This document shows positions 1 to 6,234 of a stretch of 14,135 bases of DNA, piece by piece; positions within the stretch are counted from its first letter, which is position 1; each line of letters begins with the position of its first letter. The DNA comes from DASWHR01 sp036398095. Lineage in GTDB: Bacteria > Actinomycetota > AC-67. The translations under genes were made by a program, and so were the position numbers. Where the stretch lies: NCBI GenBank assembly GCA_036398095.1, contig DASWHR010000139.1, positions 1 to 14,135 of the forward strand, read 5' to 3'. Under the pieces are notes generated by a model, which worked only from the letters and a program-made list of their open reading frames with translations, was not told where the DNA came from and made no database searches.

Positions 1-192
1 CCGCTCGCGCAGGCGCTCATCAAGATCGACGCCGCCGCGAAGACGATGCCGCCGATGCAGGTCAACCCGGCGGTGTCCCACGTCTTTCTGCAGAGCCCGT
101 TTCGCGGGCAGAACATGACCAAGCTCTTCATGAGACACCCCCCGCTGCAAGAGCGCATCGATCAGCTCCGCTCGCTTGGCGCGCAGGTCTAA
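1..192 (+). CDS. htpX: HtpX-type M48 membrane metalloprotease, C-terminal end only
   Basis: The window opens inside this gene; the last 63 codons are readable and end at TAA 190-192. HtpX proteases are zinc-dependent endopeptidases of the inner membrane that degrade damaged membrane proteins. The visible part matches the C-terminal tail of the family: an amphipathic helix (ALIKIDAAAKTMPP), a segment leading to FLQSPFRG, and the closing signature with MRHPPLQERIDQLRSLG, which corresponds to the usual 'THPP.EeRI..L..lg' ending. The HEXXH zinc site lies upstream of the window and cannot be checked. A hairpin terminator follows about 30 nt after the stop. Other M48 family members share this tail, so the exact subfamily is inferred. 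Confidence 0.85.
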   Translation, partial: PLAQALIKIDAAAKTMPPMQVNPAVSHVFLQSPFRGQNMTKLFMRHPPLQERIDQLRSLGAQV

Positions 193-223
193 CCAAGCGT
201 CTCTTCGCCAAGCGGCTCTTCGA

Positions 224-260
224 CGGAAACAGCCGGCTTTCGGGCCGGTTGTTCCGTTTT
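224..260 (+). terminator. Rho-independent terminator after htpX
   Basis: An imperfect inverted repeat pairs 224-237 with 244-256 (core AACAGCCGGC against GCCGGTTGTT, with one G-T wobble and one bulged A) around a 6-nt loop. Four T residues follow at 257-260. It sits about 30 nt downstream of the htpX stop codon, in the right orientation to end that transcript. Confidence 0.7.
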
Positions 261-416
261 GCGCCCCCTGTGCGTAGCCCAACGATTCGATGGCTCGTTG
301 CACTGGGAAATGGCGGCAGGAATTCGTCGCCGGCGGGCCGAATCACTCGCCAAACCCAGGGAATGCAATCGGCCGCGTCCGGCCCGCACCGGATCCCCGT
401 TCGGCCGTCCGATCAT
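261..416 (+). other. Intergenic leader of the M23 peptidase gene
   Basis: The gap between the terminator and the chosen peptidase start stays open in the peptidase frame (an upstream ATG lies at 363), but its translation has no signal-peptide character and no recognisable domain. No clear -10 box or Shine-Dalgarno sequence is visible here. Confidence 0.4.
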
Positions 417-1547
417 ATGAAGCCAGCCAGTTCGCTCCGCGCGCGGACGGTCCTCATCGCGGCGACCGTCGTAGCGCTGCTTGCCCTTGTCGCGCCGGCC
501 AGAGCCGACGATCCGATCCCGCCGATTCTTCCGACCGGCTCACCGTCGCCGTCACCGTCGCCGTCGTCGTCGGCCAAGCCGAAGCCGAAGCCGTCGGCGT
601 CTCCGCGCCCGTCGTCGTCGCCGAACGCGCGGCCGCAAGCCCGAGCGAACGGCCCGGCTCCCGATCCGTATCGCGGCGCCGTCGCCCAAGCCGTCGACTA
701 CTGGCGGAACCTTCCGAAGACGCCCGCCCGGACCACGACTGCGCTGCTGGCGCTGCTGCAACGCCAACTTCCGCCGGGCCGGCTGCTCGATCAAGCCACC
801 CTGGTACGAGGCGTGTGGCGGTTCCCGGTCGCCGGCTACACCTGGTATCAGGACGACTGGGCCGCGCCGCGCTACGAGCCGTTCTTCCACATGCACGAAG
901 GAAACGATCTGTTCGCGCAGGAAGGGACGCTGGTGGTGGCGTCGGCGGACGGCGTGATTTCGAAGCTGATGAACGGCTCGATCGGCGGCGTGTCGATATG
1001 GCTGACCGAGCCGGGCGGGACGTATTACTACTACGGCCACCTCAACAGCTACGCGCCGGGCCTGACCGAAGGGATGCGCGTCAAGGTCGGCCAAGTGATC
1101 GGCACCGTGGGACGCACCGGCGTCGCGGTCGACACGTATCCGCATGTTCACTTCGAGATCCATCCGCGCGGAGGCGGGCCGGTGAATCCGAAGCCGTTCC
1201 TGGACCGATGGCTGTTCGAAGCCGAAGAGCGTGCCCAAGCCGCGCTTCGCCGGCAGGCCGCGCTGACCGCGGCCGCGCGCATCGGCGCGGCCCGATGGGG
1301 TTCGCTGCTGGGCTTGCTGGCTCAGCCGCCTGCCGCCCCGGCCGCCTGGTGGGCGTCGGCGATGGACGCGACGGCCGCCGGGTTCGCCGACCTCGCGCTC
1401 GATCGGATCGCCGTCGAAGTCGATTGGTCGGCCACGCCGGCGGCCGGGGACGGCGACGTCCACGAACATTCGTCGCCGCTTACGCCGGCGCTGGTCGACG
1501 GCGGCATCCTCGCGCGCGCGGCTGCGCGGACCTTCGACGCCCTGTAA
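417..1547 (+). CDS. Secreted M23-family (LytM-like) peptidase
   Basis: A 376-residue exported protein. Residues 1-30 form a signal peptide (basic start, a run of A/V/L, cleavage after ARA). Residues about 36-80 are a Pro/Ser/Lys-rich low-complexity linker (SPSPSPSPSS, KPKPKPS) suited to crossing the cell wall. The M23 domain covers about 130-265 and shows the metal and catalytic signature: H160-x3-D164 (HEGND), H208 in YGHLNS, and H243-x-H245 (HVHFE). Intact M23 enzymes are zinc endopeptidases that cut peptidoglycan cross-bridges. A further 110 residues, Ala-rich and of no recognised domain, follow. The ATG at 417 was chosen because it starts the signal peptide; no clear Shine-Dalgarno precedes it, so the start could lie at 363. 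Wall hydrolysis is inferred from the intact motifs; the substrate is unknown. Confidence 0.88.
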   Translation: MKPASSLRARTVLIAATVVALLALVAPARADDPIPPILPTGSPSPSPSPSSSAKPKPKPSASPRPSSSPNARPQARANGPAPDPYRGAVAQAVDYWRNLPKTPARTTTALLALLQRQLPPGRLLDQATLVRGVWRFPVAGYTWYQDDWAAPRYEPFFHMHEGNDLFAQEGTLVVASADGVISKLMNGSIGGVSIWLTEPGGTYYYYGHLNSYAPGLTEGMRVKVGQVIGTVGRTGVAVDTYPHVHFEIHPRGGGPVNPKPFLDRWLFEAEERAQAALRRQAALTAAARIGAARWGSLLGLLAQPPAAPAAWWASAMDATAAGFADLALDRIAVEVDWSATPAAGDGDVHEHSSPLTPALVDGGILARAAARTFDAL

Positions 1548-1556
1548 CGAACCCCG

Positions 1557-2033
1557 CTACGCGCCGTCGAGCGGCTTCCAGACCATCAGCACGGCGATCG
1601 CGAGCGTCAACACTCCGAACACCGGACCCATCGCCTTGGCCGCCCTCATGTCCTTCAAGAATTCGTCCGATCCGCCGCGTCCCGCTTTGAGCGCGTCGAT
1701 CATGCGGTTCTGCCGCTTCCATTCCGGGCCGTAAGACAGCACCATGAGGATCAGATAGAACACGATCCCCATCACCAGCCACTCGTGCTTGAAGAAGTTC
1801 GCGTCGCGACCGGTCTTGAAAATCAGCAGTGCGCCCGTGACCGGTTGTGTGATCGCCGCGACCGGCGTCACGATCTTGAGATTGATCTCTTTCATCGCTT
1901 CCATCGCGAACAGCGTCCGGTCGCCCCCTTGGGTCGCGATCTTGCCGAGCACGCTGAACGCGAACGTCGGACCGATCCCGGCGATCGCGCCGACGATATG
2001 AATGACGAGCAAAATGGTCGTGTACGTATCCAT
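1557..2033 (-). CDS. DUF2269-family integral membrane protein
   Basis: A 158-residue protein with four hydrophobic segments at about 5-25, 53-72, 84-102 and 136-154, and a charged cytoplasmic-type loop (PEWKRQNRMIDALK) between the third and fourth. The opening ILLVIHIVGAIAGIGP and the overall spacing fit the DUF2269 family of predicted membrane proteins, whose function is unknown. An AAGGGGG Shine-Dalgarno lies about 6 nt before the ATG, and a TAGTGT -10 box (complement of 2062-2067) lies about 28 nt upstream, overlapping the stop codon of the neighbouring ATP-grasp gene. The gene converges on the M23 peptidase with only 9 nt between stop codons. It appears to be a single-gene unit. Confidence 0.8.
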   Translation of the reverse strand: MDTYTTILLVIHIVGAIAGIGPTFAFSVLGKIATQGGDRTLFAMEAMKEINLKIVTPVAAITQPVTGALLIFKTGRDANFFKHEWLVMGIVFYLILMVLSYGPEWKRQNRMIDALKAGRGGSDEFLKDMRAAKAMGPVFGVLTLAIAVLMVWKPLDGA

Positions 2034-2061
2034 GCTGTTCCCCCTTCGCCGCGCTCGCCCT

Positions 2062-2067
2062 ACACTA
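2062..2067 (-). promoter_or_regulatory. -10 box (TAGTGT) for the DUF2269 gene
   Basis: On the minus strand TAGTGT ends 28 nt before the ATG at 2033, and a Shine-Dalgarno lies in between. The box overlaps the TAG stop of the upstream ATP-grasp gene. No convincing -35 is visible. Confidence 0.45.
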
Positions 2068-2976
2068 TCCTCGCGGCGCCCCGAATCTTTGGATGCGCGC
2101 GGCGAGTGCCTCGGCGTACCGATCCGCGGAACCCGGCGTGATTCCGAAGAAGAGATAGGGCTCCAAGACCTCGAGCTCGATGAGCACGAACTCGTCTCCG
2201 TCGCGGACGCCGTCCACGCGCGCGTACAGAAGATCGCCGGGGGCGTGAGGCAGCACGGCCGCGGCCTGCTCGACCAGTCCGGCCGGTGGCTCGGCGATCG
2301 CCTCGGTCGTCCCGCCGTGCCGCTCCTGCACGCGATAGTCGCCGCTCGCGGGCCGCTTCAAGAGCGTGGATGAGTACGTGCCGCCGAAGAAGATCACCGA
2401 CCATTCGCCCTCGTCGACGATCTGCGTCAGGAACGGTTGCACCATGACGTCGTGGCCGGCGATCAGGTCCCGGAGCATCGCGTCGTGCTCGGCCAGGTCC
2501 GCGCGACGCACCGGCGCCGTCTTCCACGCGCCGCCGGAAATCGCCGGCTTCACCACCGCGTGATCCCATCCGCGCTCGGCAAGAACCTGCGCCAACTCCG
2601 CGTCCGATCCGCGTTCCACCCAGTGAGTTTCGACGGTGGGAATGCCGGCGGCCGCGAGGTCGCGTAGATATCCCTTCTGCATGTTCCATCGCAAGACGGC
2701 GGGAGGGTTCCACAGCGGCGGACCGGTCGCGGCCCGCTCGTCGAGCCAGGCCGCGAACTCGTCGGGACGCTCGAAATAGTCCCAGGTGGAACGGATCGCC
2801 AGCGCGTCGAATGCGTCCCATCCGCCTTCCGAATCCCATTGCACCGGTCGCGCATCGATGCCTCGGTCGCGCAGTGATTTCGCCAGCAGACGGTCGTCCG
2901 GCGTCAGGTCGGGAAACTGCGCGCAGGTCACCAAACCGACGGTCGCCGTCGCGGCTGCCTCCGATGTGCCCGCCAT
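2065..2976 (-). CDS. ATP-grasp superfamily ligase-like protein
   Basis: A 303-residue cytoplasmic protein. After an N-terminal pre-ATP-grasp part (VGLVTCAQFPDLTPDDRLL, AIRSTWDYFERPDEF) it shows ATP-grasp features: LRWNMQKGYLRDLAAAGIPTVETHWVE, then HAVVKPAISGGAWKT (nucleotide-binding Lys and flexible glycine loop), VMVQPFL, GEWSVIFFGGTYSSTLLKRP, and LLYARVDGVRDGDEFVLIELEVLEPYLFF, which supplies the metal-binding acidic residues. This arrangement resembles RimK/glutathione-synthetase-like members. ATP-grasp enzymes join a carboxylate to an amine or thiol through an acyl phosphate; the substrates here are unknown. The start at 2976 fits the promoter at 2989-2995; an alternative ATG at 3003, with a GGAGCGGGG sequence upstream, would add nine residues. 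The gene is divergent from the small membrane protein gene. Confidence 0.82.
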   Translation of the reverse strand: MAGTSEAAATATVGLVTCAQFPDLTPDDRLLAKSLRDRGIDARPVQWDSEGGWDAFDALAIRSTWDYFERPDEFAAWLDERAATGPPLWNPPAVLRWNMQKGYLRDLAAAGIPTVETHWVERGSDAELAQVLAERGWDHAVVKPAISGGAWKTAPVRRADLAEHDAMLRDLIAGHDVMVQPFLTQIVDEGEWSVIFFGGTYSSTLLKRPASGDYRVQERHGGTTEAIAEPPAGLVEQAAAVLPHAPGDLLYARVDGVRDGDEFVLIELEVLEPYLFFGITPGSADRYAEALAARIQRFGAPRG

Positions 2977-2988
2977 GGTCGAAACGCG

Positions 2989-2995
2989 TAGCCTA
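2989..2995. promoter_or_regulatory. Symmetric -10 element (TAGCCTA), bidirectional promoter
   Basis: TAGCCTA reads as TAGCCT on the plus strand and TAGGCT on the minus strand, so one 7-bp box gives a TAnnnT -10 in both directions. On the plus strand exactly 7 nt separate TAGCCT from the ATG at 3002, a leaderless arrangement. On the minus strand 13 nt separate TAGGCT from the ATG at 2976. The position between two divergent genes supports the call; no -35 is recognisable on either side. Confidence 0.5.
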
Positions 2996-3001
2996 TCGGT
3001 C

Positions 3002-3376
3002 ATGCCGAAGCCCCGCTCCGGCCTTGCCGACCGCATCGACGAAAGGACAGGCACGAAGACGATGAAGGCTCCGAGCTTTGCGTCCGGCATGGCCGCGGCT
3101 GCGCTGGCGGCAGGAATCTCGTTCGTTGCGGTCGGCGCGACTAGGCTCGACAATCAAACGACCAAGGCGATGTTGACCGAACGCGGCCTGCCGACCCAGC
3201 ACGAGCTGATCGAGCAGGCGCGGCATTCGGATATCTGTGTCGAAAAAGTGAACGGCACGACACTCCGCGTCACCGGCCCCGGCGGGTCCGAGGACGCGAA
3301 GGCCCGCAATCCGGTGCTGTTCGAACAGATCGCGTTGGCCGCTGATCTGATCAACTGGTCCGAGATCCGCTGCTGA
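3002..3376 (+). CDS. Small single-pass membrane or exported protein, unknown function
   Basis: I do not recognise this 124-residue protein. It has a basic N-terminal stretch (MPKPRSGLADRIDERTGTKT), one hydrophobic Ala/Gly-rich segment at about 28-46 (MAAAALAAGISFVAVGAT), and a polar C-terminal domain with two cysteines (DICVEK and the C-terminal C). The hydrophobic segment could be a membrane anchor or an uncleaved signal. The start at 3002 is preferred because a TAGCCT -10 box lies 7 nt upstream, as in three other genes here; the internal ATG at 3062 would give 104 residues with a more typical signal-peptide layout. The methyltransferase gene starts 2 nt after the stop, so the two are probably co-transcribed. 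Confidence 0.6.
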   Translation: MPKPRSGLADRIDERTGTKTMKAPSFASGMAAAALAAGISFVAVGATRLDNQTTKAMLTERGLPTQHELIEQARHSDICVEKVNGTTLRVTGPGGSEDAKARNPVLFEQIALAADLINWSEIRC

Positions 3377-3378
3377 GC

Positions 3379-4263
3379 ATGTCCTGGTTCCGCCGCAAGA
3401 CCCCGAAGCCGGCGCGCCCGGCTCCCGGTCCGGTGTCACCGCCGGTCCGGCACGAGCGAGCGGCTCGCACCTTTGATTGGCGGTCCTACGACGCCGTGGC
3501 GAAGGATTACGCGCGGATTCACGGGGCGCACACCGCGGTGGTCGCCGCCGACGTCCTGCAGCGCGTCGGCGCCGGACCGGGCAAGCGCATCCTGGATGTG
3601 GGAACCGGAACTGGGGATGCGCTCGCCGCGGCCGAGCAGTCCGGTTCGGGTGGCGTCGTCGTCGGCGTCGACTCGGCGCCCGGCATGCTGCGCTTCGCGC
3701 GTCCCGGACATCTGATTGCCGCCGCCGAAGTGATCAACCTTCCATTCCGCGACGCGACCTTTGACGGCGCCATGGCGAACTTCGCGCTTCCGTACTTCAC
3801 GAAGCTCGATACGTCGCTGTTCGATGTTCGCCGCGTCCTCAAGCCCGGCGGAATCCTGGGCGTGGCGGTCTGGGGCGCCGACGAAGACGATCTGACCAAG
3901 ACCTGGCGCCTGCTCGTCGAAGAAGCCATCGGCCGCGACATCTTGAAAGCCGGCCTGAAGGACGAGGCCCCCTGGGCCGAGAGGCTCTCGGACAGGCAGC
4001 GTCTAGAAACCGCACTGCGCGACGCCGGATTCCGTCCCGTCACCGTCGAAGCAATGCGCTACAAGTTCCAGACCACGCGCGACGACTACATCATCGGCCA
4101 CGAGATCGAAGCCGCCGGCCGCTACACCAAGGTGATGCTCGGTGAACGACTCTGGCCCGGCTTTCAGCAGCGCGTGCGCGCGGCCTACGAAGAGAAGTTC
4201 CCCGAGCAGCTTGTCGACTTCCGCGACGTCTTGATCGCCGTCGCGAGCAAGCCCTCGCGCTGA
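3379..4263 (+). CDS. Class I SAM-dependent methyltransferase
   Basis: A 294-residue cytoplasmic protein with a Pro/Lys/Arg-rich N-terminal extension of about 25 residues. The Rossmann core begins near residue 35 (FDWRSYDAVAKDYARIH). Motif I is ILDVGTGTGD at 71-80, the acidic ribose-binding position is in GVDSAPGML, and later motifs are AAEVINLPFRDATFDGAMAN and DVRRVLKPGGILGVAVWG. This is the Methyltransf_11/UbiE-like pattern for transfer of a methyl group from S-adenosylmethionine. The substrate cannot be deduced. It starts 2 nt after the preceding membrane protein and has only a weak ribosome binding site, which suggests translation coupled to that gene. Confidence 0.85.
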   Translation: MSWFRRKTPKPARPAPGPVSPPVRHERAARTFDWRSYDAVAKDYARIHGAHTAVVAADVLQRVGAGPGKRILDVGTGTGDALAAAEQSGSGGVVVGVDSAPGMLRFARPGHLIAAAEVINLPFRDATFDGAMANFALPYFTKLDTSLFDVRRVLKPGGILGVAVWGADEDDLTKTWRLLVEEAIGRDILKAGLKDEAPWAERLSDRQRLETALRDAGFRPVTVEAMRYKFQTTRDDYIIGHEIEAAGRYTKVMLGERLWPGFQQRVRAAYEEKFPEQLVDFRDVLIAVASKPSR

Positions 4264-4342
4264 CCCCGCCGTGCAGGCGCGCTGCCGACGGCAGGACAAT
4301 CTCGAACTCAAGGCGCATTTCCGGCCGTCCGAAACATAAGTC

Positions 4343-5053
4343 GTGCCGATTACTTGGACGCTTGGGGTGCTGGCGGTCGCGATACCGCTGTTGGTCGTGT
4401 GGATGCACGTGGGTGGCCCTCGTCACCATGCGCTGATGGCATTCGCGCGACCGCTCAACCTCGAGTTCCACCGAAAGGATTCGGAACGGCTTGACGCATA
4501 TCCCTTTGCCATCTTCGATCGCAGCAGGAACGGCCGCATCGCGTATGTTCTCTCCGGCGAGATCCTGGGCGTCCCGGTTCGGATCTTCGACTTCATGTGT
4601 CAGGGCACCGGCCGTGGTTTCGCGTTCAAGCACGGGACGCACGGACCACGACGAATCTCGGGCGTGATTATTCCGCTCGACGTCGATTGCGAGCATCTCA
4701 TCCTCACCCGCGAAGGCCTGCGATCGTCGGTGGCGCGCGCCGCCTCGGTGCGTGACATCCAGTTCGAGCACGACGCGTTCAACCGCGGCTTCCACGTCCA
4801 GTGTCCGAACAAGGCGTTCGCCACGGCGCTGCTCGACGCGCGGATGATCGATTGGCTTACGAAACTGGGTGACACCTGGTGCTTCGAAGTGCACGGGCGC
4901 ATGTTGCTCGTCTATGCGGTTGCGATGCCGGCGAATCGATTTCCGGACTTGGCCAAGGCAGCGCTGGGGTTCCGCCAGCGCATCCCGCGGGTCGTCGGAA
5001 ACGATGACTGGTTCGCAGCGCCGTCCTGGAAGACGTCTAGCGGTAGTTCGTGA
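4343..5053 (+). CDS. DUF3137-like single-pass membrane protein
   Basis: A 236-residue protein starting at GTG. One N-terminal transmembrane segment (about residues 4-22, WTLGVLAVAIPLLVVWM) precedes a soluble domain. The body reads as a beta-rich domain seen in actinobacterial hypothetical proteins: LSGEILGVPVRIFDF, then IQFEHDAFNRGFHVQCPNKA, FATALLDARMIDWL and FEVHGRMLLVYA. This order (a protein-coating strand pair, a 'd-p-.F...F.V.....' strand, a helix of the 'lL.p.m...L' type) resembles DUF3137, but that is a judgement by eye. Function is unknown. The last 17 nt overlap the 3' end of convergent yajQ. The GTG start has no good Shine-Dalgarno, so the exact start is uncertain. Confidence 0.65.
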   Translation: MPITWTLGVLAVAIPLLVVWMHVGGPRHHALMAFARPLNLEFHRKDSERLDAYPFAIFDRSRNGRIAYVLSGEILGVPVRIFDFMCQGTGRGFAFKHGTHGPRRISGVIIPLDVDCEHLILTREGLRSSVARAASVRDIQFEHDAFNRGFHVQCPNKAFATALLDARMIDWLTKLGDTWCFEVHGRMLLVYAVAMPANRFPDLAKAALGFRQRIPRVVGNDDWFAAPSWKTSSGSS

Positions 5054-5531
5054 ACTGCAAAGGGATGTCGAAGTCGGCGTCTTTCAGATGTTGGATCGCG
5101 TCCTGGAGCAGGTCGCGGCTCTTGCCGGATACGCGGACCTGCTCGCCTTGGATCGCGGCCTGCACCTTCAAGCCGCTCTGCTTCAGCGACTTCACGATGG
5201 CTTTGGCTTTCTCTTCCGCAATCCCCTGGTTGATCTTGATCTCTTGCTTGTAGGTGTTGCCGCCGGCTTCCTTGATCGGGGACAACCCCAGCGCCTTCAG
5301 CGATATCCCACGTTTCACGCACTTTTCCTGGAACACGTCCAAGGCCGCCTGGACGCGTTGCTCGGCGCTCGACACGATCTGGATCTCCAGGTCGCCCTGC
5401 CAGGTAATGTCGGTACCCGTGCCTTTGAAGTCGTAGCGTTGCGACAGTTCCTTTCGCGCCTGGTTCAGCGCGTTGTCGACCTCTTGCCGGTCGACTTCCG
5501 AAACGACATCGAATGAAGCGTCCTTCGCCAT
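5037..5531 (-). CDS. yajQ: YajQ/UPF0234 family nucleotide-binding protein
   Basis: A 164-residue cytoplasmic protein that matches YajQ over its whole usual length (about 163). Signatures include the N-terminal FDVVSEVDRQEVDNAL, SQRYDFKGTGTDI, the central KCVKRGISLKAL, and the C-terminal QVRVSGKSRDLLQD with the closing DFDIPLQFTNYR. The family has a tandem ferredoxin-like fold and some members bind cyclic di-GMP; whether this one does is not visible. The ATG at 5531 is preceded by GGAGG with 9-nt spacing, a strong Shine-Dalgarno, which excludes the longer frame upstream. A TAGTGT -10 box on the minus strand (complement of 5575-5580) lies about 43 nt upstream and shares its bases with the tRNA-Tyr promoter. 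Its 3' end overlaps the convergent membrane protein gene by 17 nt. Confidence 0.95.
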   Translation of the reverse strand: MAKDASFDVVSEVDRQEVDNALNQARKELSQRYDFKGTGTDITWQGDLEIQIVSSAEQRVQAALDVFQEKCVKRGISLKALGLSPIKEAGGNTYKQEIKINQGIAEEKAKAIVKSLKQSGLKVQAAIQGEQVRVSGKSRDLLQDAIQHLKDADFDIPLQFTNYR

Positions 5532-5573
5532 GTGATACAACCTCCGGGGTCCCGGGCCGTTGCCGAACCCGGG

Positions 5574-5580
5574 TACACTA
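5574..5580. promoter_or_regulatory. Symmetric -10 element (TACACTA) between yajQ and tRNA-Tyr
   Basis: TACACTA gives TACACT on the plus strand, 12 nt before the tRNA-Tyr 5' end, and TAGTGT on the minus strand, 43 nt before the yajQ start with a Shine-Dalgarno between. A single box can therefore serve both divergent genes. No consensus -35 is visible in either direction. Confidence 0.55.
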
Positions 5581-5591
5581 ATACGCTTCAC

Positions 5592-5673
5592 GGGCGGGTA
5601 CCCAAGTGGCCAAAGGGGACGGACTGTAAATTCGTTGGCTCAGCCTTCAGAGGTTCGAATCCTCTCCCGCCCA
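5592..5673 (+). tRNA. tRNA-Tyr (GTA)
   Basis: An 82-nt class II tRNA with a long variable arm. Acceptor GGGCGGG pairs with CCCGCCC (5666-5672), the discriminator base is A5673, the anticodon loop contains GTA (ACTGTAAATT), and the T arm is AGAGG-TTCGAAT-CCTCT. CCA is not encoded. Confidence 0.97.
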
Positions 5674-5678
5674 CTCCT

Positions 5679-5700
5679 CGAGCCCGCTTCGGCGGGCTCG
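5679..5700 (+). terminator. Hairpin after tRNA-Tyr
   Basis: A perfect 9-bp stem, CGAGCCCGC (5679-5687) against GCGGGCTCG (5692-5700), closes a TTCG tetraloop. No T tract follows, so it may be a terminator of the GC-rich type or a processing structure. Confidence 0.55.
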
Positions 5701-5734
5701 AAGCATTCGAGGAACCATGGGGCCGAGCAGGCGG

Positions 5735-5740
5735 TACAAT
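5735..5740 (+). promoter_or_regulatory. -10 box (TACAAT) for tRNA-Thr
   Basis: TACAAT lies 12 nt upstream of the tRNA-Thr 5' end, the same distance as the -10 box of tRNA-Tyr. The -35 region is not recognisable. It may also drive tRNA-Met, which has no obvious box of its own. Confidence 0.6.
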
Positions 5741-5752
5741 GCCCCCTCGCGC

Positions 5753-5825
5753 GCTGGCGTAGCTCAGACGGCAGAGCACGGCCATGGTAAGGCCGGGGTC
5801 AGGGGTTCGATTCCCCTCGCCAGCT
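5753..5825 (+). tRNA. tRNA-Thr (GGT)
   Basis: A 73-nt tRNA. Acceptor GCTGGCG pairs with CGCCAGC, the discriminator is T5825, the anticodon stem CGGCC/GGCCG encloses ATGGTAA with anticodon GGT, and the T arm is AGGGG-TTCGATT-CCCCT. The next three bases are CCA (5826-5828), so the 3' end is probably encoded. Confidence 0.96.
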
Positions 5826-5871
5826 CCACTCCACTGTCGCGGCCCGGTTTCTCACTGGGGCCGTGGCACGA

Positions 5872-5943
5872 GGCGGGGTAGCTCAGTGGTAGAGCATGCG
5901 GCTCATAATCGCAGTGTCGGCGGTTCGATCCCGCCCCCCGCTA
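5872..5943 (+). tRNA. tRNA-Met (CAT), elongator type
   Basis: A 72-nt tRNA. Acceptor GGCGGGG pairs with CCCCGCT (the first pair is G-T), the discriminator is A5943, the anticodon loop is CTCATAA (CAT), and the T arm is GGCGG-TTCGATC-CCGCC. The anticodon stem TGCGG/TCGCA lacks the three consecutive G-C pairs of initiator tRNA, so it is called elongator. A tRNA-Ile with modified CAT is a less likely alternative. CCA is not encoded. Confidence 0.92.
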
Positions 5944-5956
5944 CGAACCGCTCCGG

Positions 5957-5962
5957 TATACT
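5957..5962 (+). promoter_or_regulatory. -10 box (TATACT) for rpmG
   Basis: TATACT lies 36 nt upstream of the rpmG start and 13 nt after the end of tRNA-Met, so its -35 region would fall inside the tRNA gene. A GAAAGGG ribosome binding site lies between the box and the start codon. Confidence 0.6.
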
Positions 5963-5998
5963 TCCGGGCCGCTCTTCGATTGCGAAAGGGAAACGACG

Positions 5999-6163
5999 GT
6001 GGCCAAAAGCGACAAGCGTCCGGGCATCACGCTCGCCTGCGAGCAGTGCAAACGGCGCAACTACCAGACCACGAAGAACAAGGTGAACACGCGCGACCGC
6101 CTGCAGCTCAAGAAGTACTGCCCGTGGTGCAGCTCGCACACCGATCATCGCGAGACCCGCTAG
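5999..6163 (+). CDS. rpmG: Ribosomal protein bL33 (L33p)
   Basis: A 54-residue protein of the 50S ribosomal subunit, too short to stand out by length but unmistakable in sequence. It has ITLACEQCKRRNYQTTKN, then NTRDRLQLKKYCPWCSSHTDHRETR. The two C-x2-C pairs (CEQC and CPWC) make this the zinc-binding form of L33. It starts at GTG, with GAAAGGG upstream as Shine-Dalgarno. Placement just after tRNA-Thr and tRNA-Met and ahead of hadAB, tRNA-Trp, secE and nusG is the conserved actinobacterial order. A strong terminator follows, so it is a separate transcription unit from the downstream genes. Confidence 0.97.
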   Translation: MAKSDKRPGITLACEQCKRRNYQTTKNKVNTRDRLQLKKYCPWCSSHTDHRETR

Positions 6164-6176
6164 CTCGTCGTCGCGG

Positions 6177-6209
6177 CGCCCGCGCTCGCACGCGCGGGCG
6201 TTTCGTTTT
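6177..6209 (+). terminator. Rho-independent terminator after rpmG
   Basis: CGCCCGCGC (6177-6185) pairs with GCGCGGGCG (6192-6200) around a short loop, and is followed by TTTCGTTTT (6201-6209). It starts 14 nt after the rpmG stop. Confidence 0.88.
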
Positions 6210-6221
6210 GTCCTCTTCGGC

Positions 6222-6227
6222 TATCCT
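6222..6227 (+). promoter_or_regulatory. -10 box (TATCCT) of a leaderless gene
   Basis: TATCCT is followed by exactly 7 nt and then the ATG at 6235. Transcription starting about 7 nt after the box would begin at the start codon. There is no Shine-Dalgarno. Confidence 0.6.
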
Positions 6228-6234
6228 TGCCGGA

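Noticed and set aside
290..1690. A 466-codon plus-strand frame and other long Arg/Ala-rich frames across the window.
   Set aside because: They are GC-driven shadows of real genes: extreme Arg content, no domain, and complete overlap with genes that have clear motifs.
4282..4294. CTGCC-GAC-GGCAG hairpin after the methyltransferase.
   Set aside because: A 5-bp stem without a T tract is too weak to call a terminator.
5841..5863. A hairpin between tRNA-Thr and tRNA-Met.
   Set aside because: CGGCCC/GGGCCG makes only a 6-bp stem with a loop of 12 nt and no T tract; more likely a processing spacer than a terminator.
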